This document shows, in pieces, positions 1-6,621 of a stretch of DNA of 11,573 nt (positions are counted from its first letter, which is position 1; every line of letters begins with the position of its first letter). Origin of the DNA: Lachnospiraceae bacterium (GTDB taxonomy: Bacteria > Bacillota_A > Clostridia > Lachnospirales > Lachnospiraceae); contig JAGCZE010000499.1 of assembly GCA_017960415.1 (NCBI GenBank), positions 1 through 11,573 of the forward strand. The letters are read 5' to 3'. The notes under the pieces are model-generated. The model saw nothing but the letters and a program-made list of their open reading frames with translations. It was not told the origin of the DNA and did no database searches. Made by a program: the position numbers and the translations under genes.

Positions 1-1415
1 ATGATATCATCAAGAAACACCCTGTTATGGGCAATCAGATCCTGTTAAGCATCAGTGAGTATCCTTACCTCAGTATCGGTGCCCGTTATCATCATGAACG
101 TTATGACGGAAGAGGCTATCCGGACAGGCTCAAAGGCGGTGATATTCCTGAAATAGCAAGGATCATTTCCGTGGCGGATGCCTATGACGCAATGTCGTCC
201 AACAGAAGTTACAGAGAGGTACTGCCTCAGCAGCTTGTACGCGAGGAGATAGTCAAAGGTGCCGGAACGCAGTTTGATCCTCAATTTGCGAAGATCATGC
301 AGAAGATCATAGATCTTGACGAAAAATACGAACTCCGGGAAAAGGCCGCAGTCAGCGAACTTGCCGGAAAGAACGAGCTGGTTTGTCAGGAATTCAGAAG
401 TGCCATTTCCGACGGAATCTGTGTAGACCGGAATCTGAAAAGGATACATCTTAAGGTTGACCGTAACAAAGATGCCGGGGATGAAAGCAGAGGCGCTGCG
501 ATCATATTGTTTGACTCTTTGGATGAACGAGTCCATGAGGATCCTGCTACCGCTGCCGAATTGAACTACTTTGAGTACTGTGAGGTATGGTTCGACGGCA
601 ATACGGTAAAGAAAGGCGCAAGAGAAGTCAAAACGGTTCTTGCTCTCAACAGACCCGAGAACAGCAGGGTACAACGTCCCGATCAGGCCATCGTTTATGA
701 CATAGAGGCAGTAAAATGCAAGGATCATGTACAGATCAAAATAGATGACGGTCTGTCTACAGCTACAGTAACCATAGCACTGCCTGACAGCTCACGTTAT
801 GTATATATTGGACTTACGGGAGAACAGTGTCTGATCAGCGACGTAAGCATCACACAGGATGATGATCCCATCCCCTTCAGCTATATTCCCAGGATCGCCG
901 AAGAGATCTCGTACATCAGCGGGCCGCAGGGAGATATACCCAGTATCCAGGTAGATACTCACAGATCCGAAGCCACAGAGGGCGTACCGATCAACGACAG
1001 GCTCACTCTCAGCTTCCACACCATGAGCCTTCCGACAGCCCGACTGATATGGCATTGTACATATCTGATCATCTTCTCTTCCGAAGACGGCAAGGTGCAT
1101 GGTAAAGACTACAGGGAATACTCACTTGTCAGAATGGACGGAGAGATCCTTGATTCCGATCCTCAGGCCAAGAACATCCTAAGCGTTCACAGACAGGATG
1201 ATTTCGCAGGCTGGGATGATTGGAAGGAGAAAAACAAAGCCGGCTTCGACTGCACCGTAACCTTTGAAAAGAACGACAACGTTGTAACCATGACAACCGA
1301 GAATCTCGGTATAGCAGTAAAGAATATTACAACCATTCCGGAGCATACCGGCAATCTATATGCCGCACTGACCGGTGACCAATGTGTGATCACCAATATA
1401 AAGACCGGACAGTAA
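1..1415 (+). CDS. HD-GYP domain protein with two tandem C-terminal beta-rich domains (5'-partial)
   Basis: The frame is open to the left edge (first whole codon at 3), so the N-terminus and the first metal-binding HD pair lie outside the window. What remains is the second half of an HD-GYP domain: KHPVMG, then the HHERYDGRGYP signature at nt 90-122, then VADAYDAMSSNRSYRE at about nt 171-218. HD-GYP proteins are usually cyclic-di-GMP phosphodiesterases acting in the cytoplasm, often fused to a receiver or other sensor domain. After about nt 370 come roughly 350 residues that are not HD-GYP. They form two similar halves (about nt 369-857 and 924-1412), each ending in the same pattern: YIGLTGEQCLISDVSI in the first and YAALTGDQCVITNIKT in the second. 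Predicted content is beta-strand-rich, perhaps a jelly-roll or LamG-like sandwich (inference). The HD-GYP call is firm; substrate and the role of the C-terminal pair are unknown. Confidence 0.88.
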   Translation, partial: DIIKKHPVMGNQILLSISEYPYLSIGARYHHERYDGRGYPDRLKGGDIPEIARIISVADAYDAMSSNRSYREVLPQQLVREEIVKGAGTQFDPQFAKIMQKIIDLDEKYELREKAAVSELAGKNELVCQEFRSAISDGICVDRNLKRIHLKVDRNKDAGDESRGAAIILFDSLDERVHEDPATAAELNYFEYCEVWFDGNTVKKGAREVKTVLALNRPENSRVQRPDQAIVYDIEAVKCKDHVQIKIDDGLSTATVTIALPDSSRYVYIGLTGEQCLISDVSITQDDDPIPFSYIPRIAEEISYISGPQGDIPSIQVDTHRSEATEGVPINDRLTLSFHTMSLPTARLIWHCTYLIIFSSEDGKVHGKDYREYSLVRMDGEILDSDPQAKNILSVHRQDDFAGWDDWKEKNKAGFDCTVTFEKNDNVVTMTTENLGIAVKNITTIPEHTGNLYAALTGDQCVITNIKTGQ

Positions 1416-1432
1416 ATAAAATAAGAGACCTG

Positions 1433-1476
1433 ACCGCTGCATTCGTGTTTGAAAAAGGAGAATGCGGCGGTTTTTT
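1433..1476 (+). terminator. Intrinsic terminator after the HD-GYP gene
   Basis: A 12-bp stem (left arm 1433-1444, right arm 1460-1471, one G-U pair) encloses a 15-base loop and runs directly into six T residues. It begins 17 bp after the stop codon and separates the HD-GYP gene from the degV promoter. Confidence 0.9.
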
Positions 1477-1524
1477 AGTTTTCTTAAAAATATATAACAA
1501 TATTGTAAAGATTCTAATTACTAC

Positions 1525-1553
1525 TTGACATAGTTTTGATAACTACATATAAT
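1525..1553 (+). promoter_or_regulatory. Consensus sigma-A promoter for degV
   Basis: TTGACA at 1525-1530 and TATAAT at 1548-1553 are separated by exactly 17 bp. Both hexamers match the housekeeping consensus perfectly. Expected transcription start is near 1560, giving a leader of about 85 nt before the degV start codon. Confidence 0.85.
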
Positions 1554-1571
1554 AGGAGTGTAAAACCACAT

Positions 1572-1612
1572 ACGATTCTATCGTTGTTTGTACAGCCGAT
1601 AAAACAAGGCTG
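1572..1612 (+). promoter_or_regulatory. Two small hairpins in the degV leader
   Basis: Inside the predicted degV leader are two perfect 5-bp inverted repeats: ACGAT/ATCGT (1572-1576 and 1580-1584, 3-nt loop) and CAGCC/GGCTG (1593-1597 and 1608-1612, 10-nt loop). A T-run follows the second after a gap (1619-1623). They match no riboswitch class I recognise and may be incidental. Confidence 0.25.
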
Positions 1613-1645
1613 CCGGTATTTTTCTGAATATGGAGATATAAACCA

Positions 1646-2635
1646 ATGAGCTATGAAATAGTAACAGACTCTGCCAGCAATCTGACCCGGGATCTATTGG
1701 ACCGGTACGACATACATATGATATCCTACCACGTTTCGATCAACGGTGAGGATTATGACTGTTATGACCCGGACAGGGATTATGCACAGGCAGGAAAAGA
1801 CTTTTATGACAAGATGAGAAACGGTGCGAAGGTCAGCACTTCTCTTGTAAATACCGCCAGATTCGAGGATTTTTTCAGACCGCTCCTGGCCGAAGGTTCG
1901 GATGTGATCTTTGTGGGAATCTCCAGCGGACTGTCGGGAACTGTACAGGCCGCAAGGATTGCTGCCGAGGACCTGGAGGAAGAATTTCCCGGTCGAAAGG
2001 TTATCGTAATTGATTCAATGGGCGCTTCCCTCGGAGAAGGATTGCTGGTCATCGAACTCTCAAAGTTGCGTTCACAGGGCATTTCGATCGAAGACGCCGC
2101 TGCCTGGTACGAAGCTCACAAGATGGATATGAACCATGTTTTCACGGTTGATGACCTGAAATACCTTCAGCGCGGGGGCAGGATATCCGCTGCCGAAGCC
2201 ATTGTCGGAAGCATCCTTTCGATCAAGCCGGTCCTGCAGGCCGATGATAACGGCAAGATCATTGCATTTACAAAGATGCGCGGCAGGAAGAAAGCCTTGA
2301 AGGAAGTGGCCGACCAGACCATCAAACATATCGTGGAACCCGAGAACCAGACCATCGCCATAGCACACTGTGATGCCCCGGAAGACGCAGAACTCGTTGC
2401 ATCCCTGATCCGCGAGGCATGTCCGGTTCAGGACATCATTATCCGCTATTATGATATCTGTACCGGAACCCATGTAGGCCCGGGCACCGTAGCCATTTTC
2501 TTCATGGGCAAGGGCCGCAGTCTTGAGGAACCTTCAGAATCCCTGATCGCACAGGGTATCAAGGGCATAAAAGATACGGCGGGCAAACTGATCGATCCCC
2601 GTTCCGGGAAGCTCTCGGGCAAGCTTGTAAACTAA
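1646..2635 (+). CDS. DegV family fatty-acid-binding protein (FakB-like)
   Basis: DegV-family proteins bind a fatty acid in a deep pocket; the FakB members present it to the kinase FakA, giving acyl-phosphate for phospholipid synthesis. The family signatures are in order: TDSAS at residues 7-11, STS at 64-66, SSGLSGT at 93-99, DDLKYLQRGGRIS at 169-181 and GTHVGPGT at 274-281. The Thr/Ser and His of the second, third and last motifs correspond to those that hold the fatty-acid carboxylate in studied FakB proteins. The start is supported by a GGAG at 1632-1635. No fakA-like kinase gene is in the window, so a FakB role is inferred from the family. The protein has about 40 residues (290-329) beyond the usual end, rich in Gly, Ser and Lys. 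It is transcribed alone from a consensus promoter. Confidence 0.93.
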   Translation: MSYEIVTDSASNLTRDLLDRYDIHMISYHVSINGEDYDCYDPDRDYAQAGKDFYDKMRNGAKVSTSLVNTARFEDFFRPLLAEGSDVIFVGISSGLSGTVQAARIAAEDLEEEFPGRKVIVIDSMGASLGEGLLVIELSKLRSQGISIEDAAAWYEAHKMDMNHVFTVDDLKYLQRGGRISAAEAIVGSILSIKPVLQADDNGKIIAFTKMRGRKKALKEVADQTIKHIVEPENQTIAIAHCDAPEDAELVASLIREACPVQDIIIRYYDICTGTHVGPGTVAIFFMGKGRSLEEPSESLIAQGIKGIKDTAGKLIDPRSGKLSGKLVN

Positions 2636-2721
2636 GTTACAATCCATCCCATAACAACGGACTATGTAACCAATGTTTTTTACTTTTCGGTTATGTGTAT
2701 ACCATTCTTTTGTTTCATAAG

Positions 2722-2747
2722 AAAAGAGGCTTTTTCAAGCCCCTTTT
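2722..2747 (-). terminator. Terminator hairpin of the minus-strand purC-plsC-orf unit, overlapping the last codons
   Basis: Ten base pairs (2738-2747 with 2722-2731, one G-U on the minus strand) enclose a 6-nt loop at 2732-2737, and the descending arm ends in TTTT. The stop codon of the 191-residue gene (2735-2737) is in the loop. On the plus strand the same hairpin has one A-C mismatch but is followed by a T-rich run, so it may also stop degV transcripts from the other side; the only other candidate there is a weak 6-bp pairing (GTTACA/TGTAAC) starting at about 2636. Confidence 0.75.
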
Positions 2748-3310
2748 TTATTTTTCTTATTCTTTGCTGCTTCCTTTGCCTCGGCAGCCTTTTCTTCCTT
2801 GCGGAGGCTGTCGTACTTGTCACGAAGCTTCTGTCTCCAGTTCTTCTTTACGGGAGGTGCTTCAAGACCGCCTCTTGCACTCTTGGCTTCAACAATGTAA
2901 ATACCGTTTAAGAGAACCTTAACCTCTTTCTTCTCGGGAATAAGGTTAAATGCCTTCTCGTCACACATCAGCGATGCGATCTTGGGTCCGACCTTCGCCT
3001 TAACAACAGGAACTTTCGAGCGGCGCAGATATTTGGGAGTCTGGTCGACAATGATCTGCGGGAAGCCCGCTTCGGTGATCTTCTTACGATCCTTATCGAT
3101 AACGAAGATTGAAACCACCTGAGCGCCCTGGCGCATTGCGACTTCGGAATCTTCCTGCTTCTTCTGCAGTTTCTTGCCAAGGATCGAAAGACCTATAAAT
3201 GCACCGATCAGCACGACCAGAACAACTATAGCTACGATCCAGCCTGCCGAAATTCCCTTTTTCGTGGTATCAACAGCTTCTTCAAGCCAAAATGTCATAT
3301 TTTGTAACAT
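2735..3310 (-). CDS. Hypothetical single-pass membrane protein, 191 aa
   Basis: I do not recognise a named family. A short N-terminal segment is followed by one strong membrane helix (about residues 23-44, rich in Val, Ile and Leu) and a basic KKLQKK stretch, which suggests N-out/C-in topology. Residues 60-143 look like a compact alpha/beta cytoplasmic domain (VVSIFVIDKDRKK, then VPVVKAKVGPKIASL, then VKVLLNGIYIVEAK). A highly charged Lys/Ala/Glu tail covers about 155-191 and ends in a run of lysines and asparagines. The start is supported by GAGG six bases upstream. It is last in the probable purC-plsC-orf unit, 75 bp after plsC, so it may have an envelope or lipid-related role, but that is only an inference from context. 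Confidence 0.8.
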   Translation of the reverse strand: MLQNMTFWLEEAVDTTKKGISAGWIVAIVVLVVLIGAFIGLSILGKKLQKKQEDSEVAMRQGAQVVSIFVIDKDRKKITEAGFPQIIVDQTPKYLRRSKVPVVKAKVGPKIASLMCDEKAFNLIPEKKEVKVLLNGIYIVEAKSARGGLEAPPVKKNWRQKLRDKYDSLRKEEKAAEAKEAAKNKKNKKGA

Positions 3311-3351
3311 AAAAAACCTCAGCTTTCATTTAAACATTCATCATATCTTGT

Positions 3352-3367
3352 ATATCCTCACGGATAT
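3352..3367 (-). other. GNRA-capped hairpin between plsC and the 191-aa gene
   Basis: A perfect 6-bp inverted repeat (ATATCC/GGATAT) encloses four bases that read GTGA on the minus strand, a GNRA tetraloop. No T-run follows, so it is not a classical terminator. It could be a processing or stability element in the plsC-orf transcript. Confidence 0.35.
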
Positions 3368-3385
3368 TTCATTTGTTGAAAACAC

Positions 3386-4132
3386 TTATTTAACCGGCGT
3401 TTTCTTAATATACTTCTTATCCTCTTCGAGCATGTCCGAAATGTCTTTCATGACTCTCGGCGCAAGCGTCTTTCGCTCTTCACGGCTCATTTCCTCAAGG
3501 AAGATCGGCTTGCCGTAATGAATGACTACCGGTGCACTCCGAACCCAGGGTTTATGAAGCTCGTAAATGTCATCCGCATTTGAAATGGCTACGGGAACCA
3601 CAGGACATCCGCTCTTGTCTGCAATCTTAAAACTGCCCTCTTTGAACGGAAGCAGTTCATCCGAATGATTACGGGTCCCTTCGGGCATGATGAACATCGA
3701 GCAGCCTGCCTTGACCTTCTCGATTGCGGCAAGGATTACCTTCAATGACTGCTTCATGTCATCCCTGTCGATAAACAGGCAGTTGACCGCTGTCATCCAC
3801 CAGTTGAGTCCCGGAAACTTCGCTATCTCTTTCTTGGCCACAAAGCCCGTAAGAACAGGCACTGTAGAATATCCGAGAACGACATCGACATAGCTGCGAT
3901 GGTTCGAGGTGAACAGGACCGGCCTGTCCGTGGGGATATTCTCCAGTCCGAGAACCGTTGTTTTGGCACCGGCTATCACCAACACCATTTTAAATGCATA
4001 TTTCACAACGAACTGCGAAGCTTTCGCTCCTGCCTTTGGCGCAAATACCTCGATCAGCTTCAATATCAGGAACAACGGCAATGTAAGTATGAAATACAGT
4101 AACAGGAAGATGACTATTAAAATACTTCTCAT
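3386..4132 (-). CDS. plsC: 1-acyl-sn-glycerol-3-phosphate acyltransferase
   Basis: The enzyme adds the second acyl chain to lysophosphatidic acid, giving phosphatidic acid at the inner face of the membrane. All four acyltransferase blocks are visible: NHRSYVD (HX4D) at residues 77-83 with the catalytic His and Asp, FIDR at 120-123, PEGTR at 150-154 for phosphate binding, and VVPVAI at 178-183. An N-terminal hydrophobic stretch (about 4-29) anchors it to the membrane. At 248 residues it has the usual length. GGAG lies 9 bases before the ATG. It starts 35 bp after purC with no terminator between, so cotranscription is likely. Acyl-donor preference cannot be read from the sequence. Confidence 0.93.
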   Translation of the reverse strand: MRSILIVIFLLLYFILTLPLFLILKLIEVFAPKAGAKASQFVVKYAFKMVLVIAGAKTTVLGLENIPTDRPVLFTSNHRSYVDVVLGYSTVPVLTGFVAKKEIAKFPGLNWWMTAVNCLFIDRDDMKQSLKVILAAIEKVKAGCSMFIMPEGTRNHSDELLPFKEGSFKIADKSGCPVVPVAISNADDIYELHKPWVRSAPVVIHYGKPIFLEEMSREERKTLAPRVMKDISDMLEEDKKYIKKTPVK

Positions 4133-4167
4133 TTAATCTCTCTCCGGTATCTGATCTATTTACGAAC

Positions 4168-4884
4168 TCAGGCCTCAACGCCGATAATGCGCTTCAGCAT
4201 CTCCTTGTAAGCATCCTCGACATTGCCGAGATCCCTGCGGAAACGATCCTTATCAAGCTTCTCATGGGTCTCACTGTCCCAGAAACGGCATGTATCGGGA
4301 GATATCTCATCCGCAAGAACTATGGTTCCGTCCAGTAGACGTCCGAATTCAAGCTTAAAATCAACAAGATCGACCTTTCTCTCTTTGAAGAACTTCTTCA
4401 TAACTTCGTTGGTCTTAAATGCAAGCTCCTTGATCCTTGCGATTTCTGCCTTTGTGGCAAGCTTCAGGGCCAGGGCGTGATATTCGTTGATCAGCGGATC
4501 ACCCAGCTCGTCGTTCTTGTATGAAAACTCAATAGTAGGCTCTTCGAATACAATACCCTCTTCAACACCGTAGTGCTTCGCAAATGAGCCGGCGCTGATA
4601 TTTCTGATGATAACCTCGAGCGGAACGATAGAAACCTTCTTTACAAGGGTATCGCGCTCGTTAAGCTCCTCAACCAGATGTGTCGGAACACCCTCTTTTT
4701 CAAGAACCTTCATCATGAAATTCGTAACACGGTTGTTGATGGCGCCTTTTCCGGAAATGGTGCCCTTCTTGAGACCGTTGAACGCTGTTGCGTCATCCTT
4801 GTAATGAACCAGTAATACTTCGGGATCATCAGTTGCAAAAACCTGCTTTGCCTTGCCCTCGTAGAGCATCTCTTTCTTTTCCAT
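4168..4884 (-). CDS. purC: Phosphoribosylaminoimidazole-succinocarboxamide synthase (SAICAR synthase)
   Basis: PurC joins aspartate to CAIR using ATP in de novo purine synthesis in the cytoplasm. Seen in order are YEGKAKQVF (residues 8-16, ATP-binding start), PLEVIIRNISAGS (88-100, first family signature), VDFKLEFG (174-181, second signature) and ADEISPDTCRFWD (191-203). I chose the ATG at 4884 because GGAGG lies nine bases upstream and the protein then begins with the usual MEKKEMLYEGKAK at 238 residues. A longer frame to 4920 would put start codons upstream of or overlapping that GGAGG. It has its own promoter and is first of the probable purC-plsC-orf unit. No other pur gene is adjacent, so it is separated from the usual purine cluster. 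Confidence 0.96.
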   Translation of the reverse strand: MEKKEMLYEGKAKQVFATDDPEVLLVHYKDDATAFNGLKKGTISGKGAINNRVTNFMMKVLEKEGVPTHLVEELNERDTLVKKVSIVPLEVIIRNISAGSFAKHYGVEEGIVFEEPTIEFSYKNDELGDPLINEYHALALKLATKAEIARIKELAFKTNEVMKKFFKERKVDLVDFKLEFGRLLDGTIVLADEISPDTCRFWDSETHEKLDKDRFRRDLGNVEDAYKEMLKRIIGVEA

Positions 4885-4928
4885 TACGCGCATCCTCCAT
4901 ATTTTGCTCAAATAAACCAAACGAATAC

Positions 4929-4957
4929 ATTCTATCAGACAAACCCGAGTCCGTCAA
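4929..4957 (-). promoter_or_regulatory. Sigma-A promoter for purC
   Basis: Read on the minus strand, TTGACG (4957-4952) and TAGAAT (4934-4929) are separated by 17 bp. Each differs from consensus at one position. The predicted leader is about 38 nt, too short for a known purine riboswitch. Confidence 0.75.
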
Positions 4958-4984
4958 GAACAGATAATAAAGCCGTAAATCCCT

Positions 4985-5002
4985 GTGATCACGGCAGATC
5001 AC
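4985..5002 (-). other. Inverted repeat spanning the murG stop codon
   Basis: GTGATC and GATCAC (6 bp, perfect) flank a 6-nt spacer, and the murG stop codon lies in one arm. An alternative GCCGT/ACGGC pairing downstream is followed by only a weak T-rich stretch. It may act as a poor terminator for murG or protect the 3' end. Confidence 0.3.
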
Positions 5003-6063
5003 TTGGCCATTTCTTCGATCATATCGAAAATCGTCTCGGTTGCATCGGCCTGTTTGGCATTCTTCATTTTCTCGATATATTTATCCCTGTCATTATATAC
5101 TTCGTTAATCGCCTCAAGAAGCGTCTCGTTCGTCATCTTGTCCTCATCCAGAACATAGCTGTAACCCTGTTTTTCAAAGGATTCCGCATTCAGTATCTGG
5201 TCTCCGCGGCTCGCTGCCGCAGACAAAGGGATCAGGATGTTGGGCTTTGCAAGCGCCAGTATCTCACAAACAGCATTTGCACCGGCCCTCGAAACGATCA
5301 CATCCGCGATCGCGAACAGATCCTTCAATTCCTTGCTGATGTATTCGAACTGCTTGTAACCGATGGTATTATCATAGGACGGATCATTCTTGCCCTTGCC
5401 GCACAGATGGATCACATCGAATTTCATGAGCAGCGTCGGCAGCAGATTCCTGACCGCTTCGTTGATCGCCGCGGCGCCCGTGCTTCCGCCGACTACAAGG
5501 ATAACCGGCTTTTTTCCGTCAAATTCGCAGAATTCCAGACCTTTTCGCCTGTCGCCTTCAAACAGTTCGTGACGCAGCGGTGTTCCGGTATGAACAGCCT
5601 TTCCCTCCGGCAGATAATCAAGCGTTTCTTCAAAATTGCAGCATATCCTGTCGGCTTTCGGAATGCAGAGCTTATTGGCAAGACCGGGGGTCATGTCAGA
5701 TTCGTGGATGATCACCGGAACTTTGCATTTTTTCGCCGCAAATACCACCGGAACAGCAACAAATCCGCCCTTTGAAAAAACAACATCCGGTTTGAGCTGT
5801 TTCATCAGCTTCTTGGCCTCTCTCATACCCTTCATTACCCTGAAGGGGTCTGAAAAGTTCTTCAGATCAAAATAGCGCCTGAGCTTGCCCGATGAAATCC
5901 CGTAATAGGGAATACCCATGCCTTCGATCAGTCCCTTCTCAATACCTGCATAGGAACCTATATAGCTAATATCGTAATTCGCCGCGCGAAGCCTCTCTAT
6001 CAGCGCCATGTTCGGCGTTACATGACCTGCGGTCCCGCCGCCGGTCAGAAGTATTTTCTTCAA
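4999..6063 (-). CDS. murG: UDP-N-acetylglucosamine--lipid I GlcNAc transferase MurG
   Basis: MurG transfers GlcNAc from UDP-GlcNAc to lipid I, making the peptidoglycan precursor lipid II at the inner face of the membrane. The N-terminal glycine-rich loop GGGTAGHVTPN is at residues 8-18, with KGGFVAVP at 98-105, HESDMTPGLANK at 120-131, the second glycine-rich loop GGSTGAAAIN at 192-201, and the UDP-GlcNAc region SRAGANAVCEIL at 258-269 with RGDQ at 286-289. At 354 residues it is full length. The start is TTG: no ATG or GTG is available in frame between the GGAGG and the conserved KKILLTGGG, and the TTG sits 11 bases after GGAGG. It lies outside the usual division/cell-wall cluster, among unrelated housekeeping genes. 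Confidence 0.94.
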   Translation of the reverse strand: MKKILLTGGGTAGHVTPNMALIERLRAANYDISYIGSYAGIEKGLIEGMGIPYYGISSGKLRRYFDLKNFSDPFRVMKGMREAKKLMKQLKPDVVFSKGGFVAVPVVFAAKKCKVPVIIHESDMTPGLANKLCIPKADRICCNFEETLDYLPEGKAVHTGTPLRHELFEGDRRKGLEFCEFDGKKPVILVVGGSTGAAAINEAVRNLLPTLLMKFDVIHLCGKGKNDPSYDNTIGYKQFEYISKELKDLFAIADVIVSRAGANAVCEILALAKPNILIPLSAAASRGDQILNAESFEKQGYSYVLDEDKMTNETLLEAINEVYNDRDKYIEKMKNAKQADATETIFDMIEEMAK

Positions 6064-6158
6064 AACAAGTATAACCTCCGGTTTCGTCTTTCTTAATATC
6101 TTAACCCCAAAAAGTTCAATGTATGTTTGTACTAAACGGAATCTCTGCTATCAGGTCA

Positions 6159-6443
6159 TCACTGCTCCCCGGGCTGACTTACCAGTACTCCGAGCAGAGC
6201 GCTCTTCAGTGCATTTGCCAGCTGATCCGGGCATGATGTGGGCTTAAACCCGCATTTTATCCCTTCCATACGCGAGATGGCCTCATTAACTTCCATACCT
6301 TCCACAAGCTTTGCAACACCCTGTGTATTACCGTTGCAGCCGCCGGTGAACTTAACCTGCGTAACTACCTTCTGTCCGTCCTTTTTGACAATATCAAAAT
6401 TGATCTTTGTCGCACAGGTACCATATGTTTTGTATTCGTACAT
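6159..6443 (-). CDS. TSCPD domain-containing protein (TIGR03905-like)
   Basis: This small stand-alone protein is nearly all TSCPD domain. It has the YEYKTYGTCATKINFD start, the GGCNGNTQGVAKLVEGM core at about residues 34-50 and KCGFKPTSCPDQL at about 63-75, which contains the TSCPD sequence itself. Cysteines 10, 36, 64 and 71 are the likely metal- or redox-active set. Related domains occur at the C-terminus of some cobalamin-dependent ribonucleotide reductases; the function of the single-domain form is not established. Start: AAAGGAGG lies seven bases before the ATG and is part of an unusual octamer repeat. It lies 95 bp upstream of murG on the same strand. Confidence 0.88.
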   Translation of the reverse strand: MYEYKTYGTCATKINFDIVKKDGQKVVTQVKFTGGCNGNTQGVAKLVEGMEVNEAISRMEGIKCGFKPTSCPDQLANALKSALLGVLVSQPGEQ

Positions 6444-6452
6444 AATCCTGCC

Positions 6453-6484
6453 TCCTTTACTCCTTTACTCCTATAATCCTTTAC
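6453..6484 (-). repeat. Four tandem octamers carrying Shine-Dalgarno-like sequence
   Basis: The plus strand reads TCCTTTAC, TCCTTTAC, TCCTATAA, TCCTTTAC in direct tandem (6453-6484); three copies are identical. Read on the minus strand each intact unit is GTAAAGGA, so several AGGA/GGAG sequences are stacked upstream of the TSCPD start codon at 6443. The proximal copy abuts the functional GGAGG. Such a short repeat could change copy number by slippage and alter translation (inference). Confidence 0.8.
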
Positions 6485-6512
6485 CCCATCCATCATTTTT
6501 ACTGCAGTACTG

Positions 6513-6541
6513 TTAATATCTATCATTCTGCTTCACAACAA
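6513..6541 (-). promoter_or_regulatory. Candidate promoter for the TSCPD gene
   Basis: On the minus strand TTGTTG (6541-6536) and TATTAA (6518-6513) are 17 bp apart. The -35 box matches only the TTG of the consensus. The 178-bp gap between dtd and this gene makes a separate promoter plausible. Confidence 0.35.
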
Positions 6542-6583
6542 TACCGTGAAAGTCTCCAATACTTTTTCCAACAGTATGTTCAT
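6533..6583 (-). other. Short frame downstream of dtd resembling the dtd 3' end
   Basis: An ATG frame of 16 codons ends in TFTVLL-stop, very like the PFTILL-stop end of Dtd. At the DNA level 6535-6552 matches 6624-6641 at 14 of 18 positions, and all four differences are transitions. It could be a decayed fragment of a second dtd 3' end, or chance. No ribosome binding site is convincing, so I do not call it a gene. Confidence 0.2.
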
Positions 6584-6621
6584 TCTTCTGCAGAAATACC
6601 GCGGCAGCTTACCAATCCGTT

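Noticed and set aside
45..728. A 227-codon open frame on the minus strand opposite the HD-GYP gene
   Set aside because: It overlaps the HD-GYP signature coding sequence and has no family resemblance; it is a shadow frame.
4885..4920. A 12-residue N-terminal extension of PurC
   Set aside because: The GGAGG is correctly placed for the ATG at 4884 and the family N-terminus begins there.
4885..4998. A purine riboswitch upstream of purC
   Set aside because: The predicted leader is about 38 nt, too short for the aptamer, and no such fold is visible.
6093..6119. A possible murG promoter, TTGAAC and TATTAA on the minus strand
   Set aside because: The spacer is only 15 bp, so I do not list it as a feature, although a promoter somewhere in the 95-bp gap is possible.
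6444..6621. A small RNA gene or CRISPR-like repeats, suggested by recurrent CAGTAT/CAATAC words in this gap
   Set aside because: The words are short, unevenly spaced and do not form a regular array or a stable extended fold.
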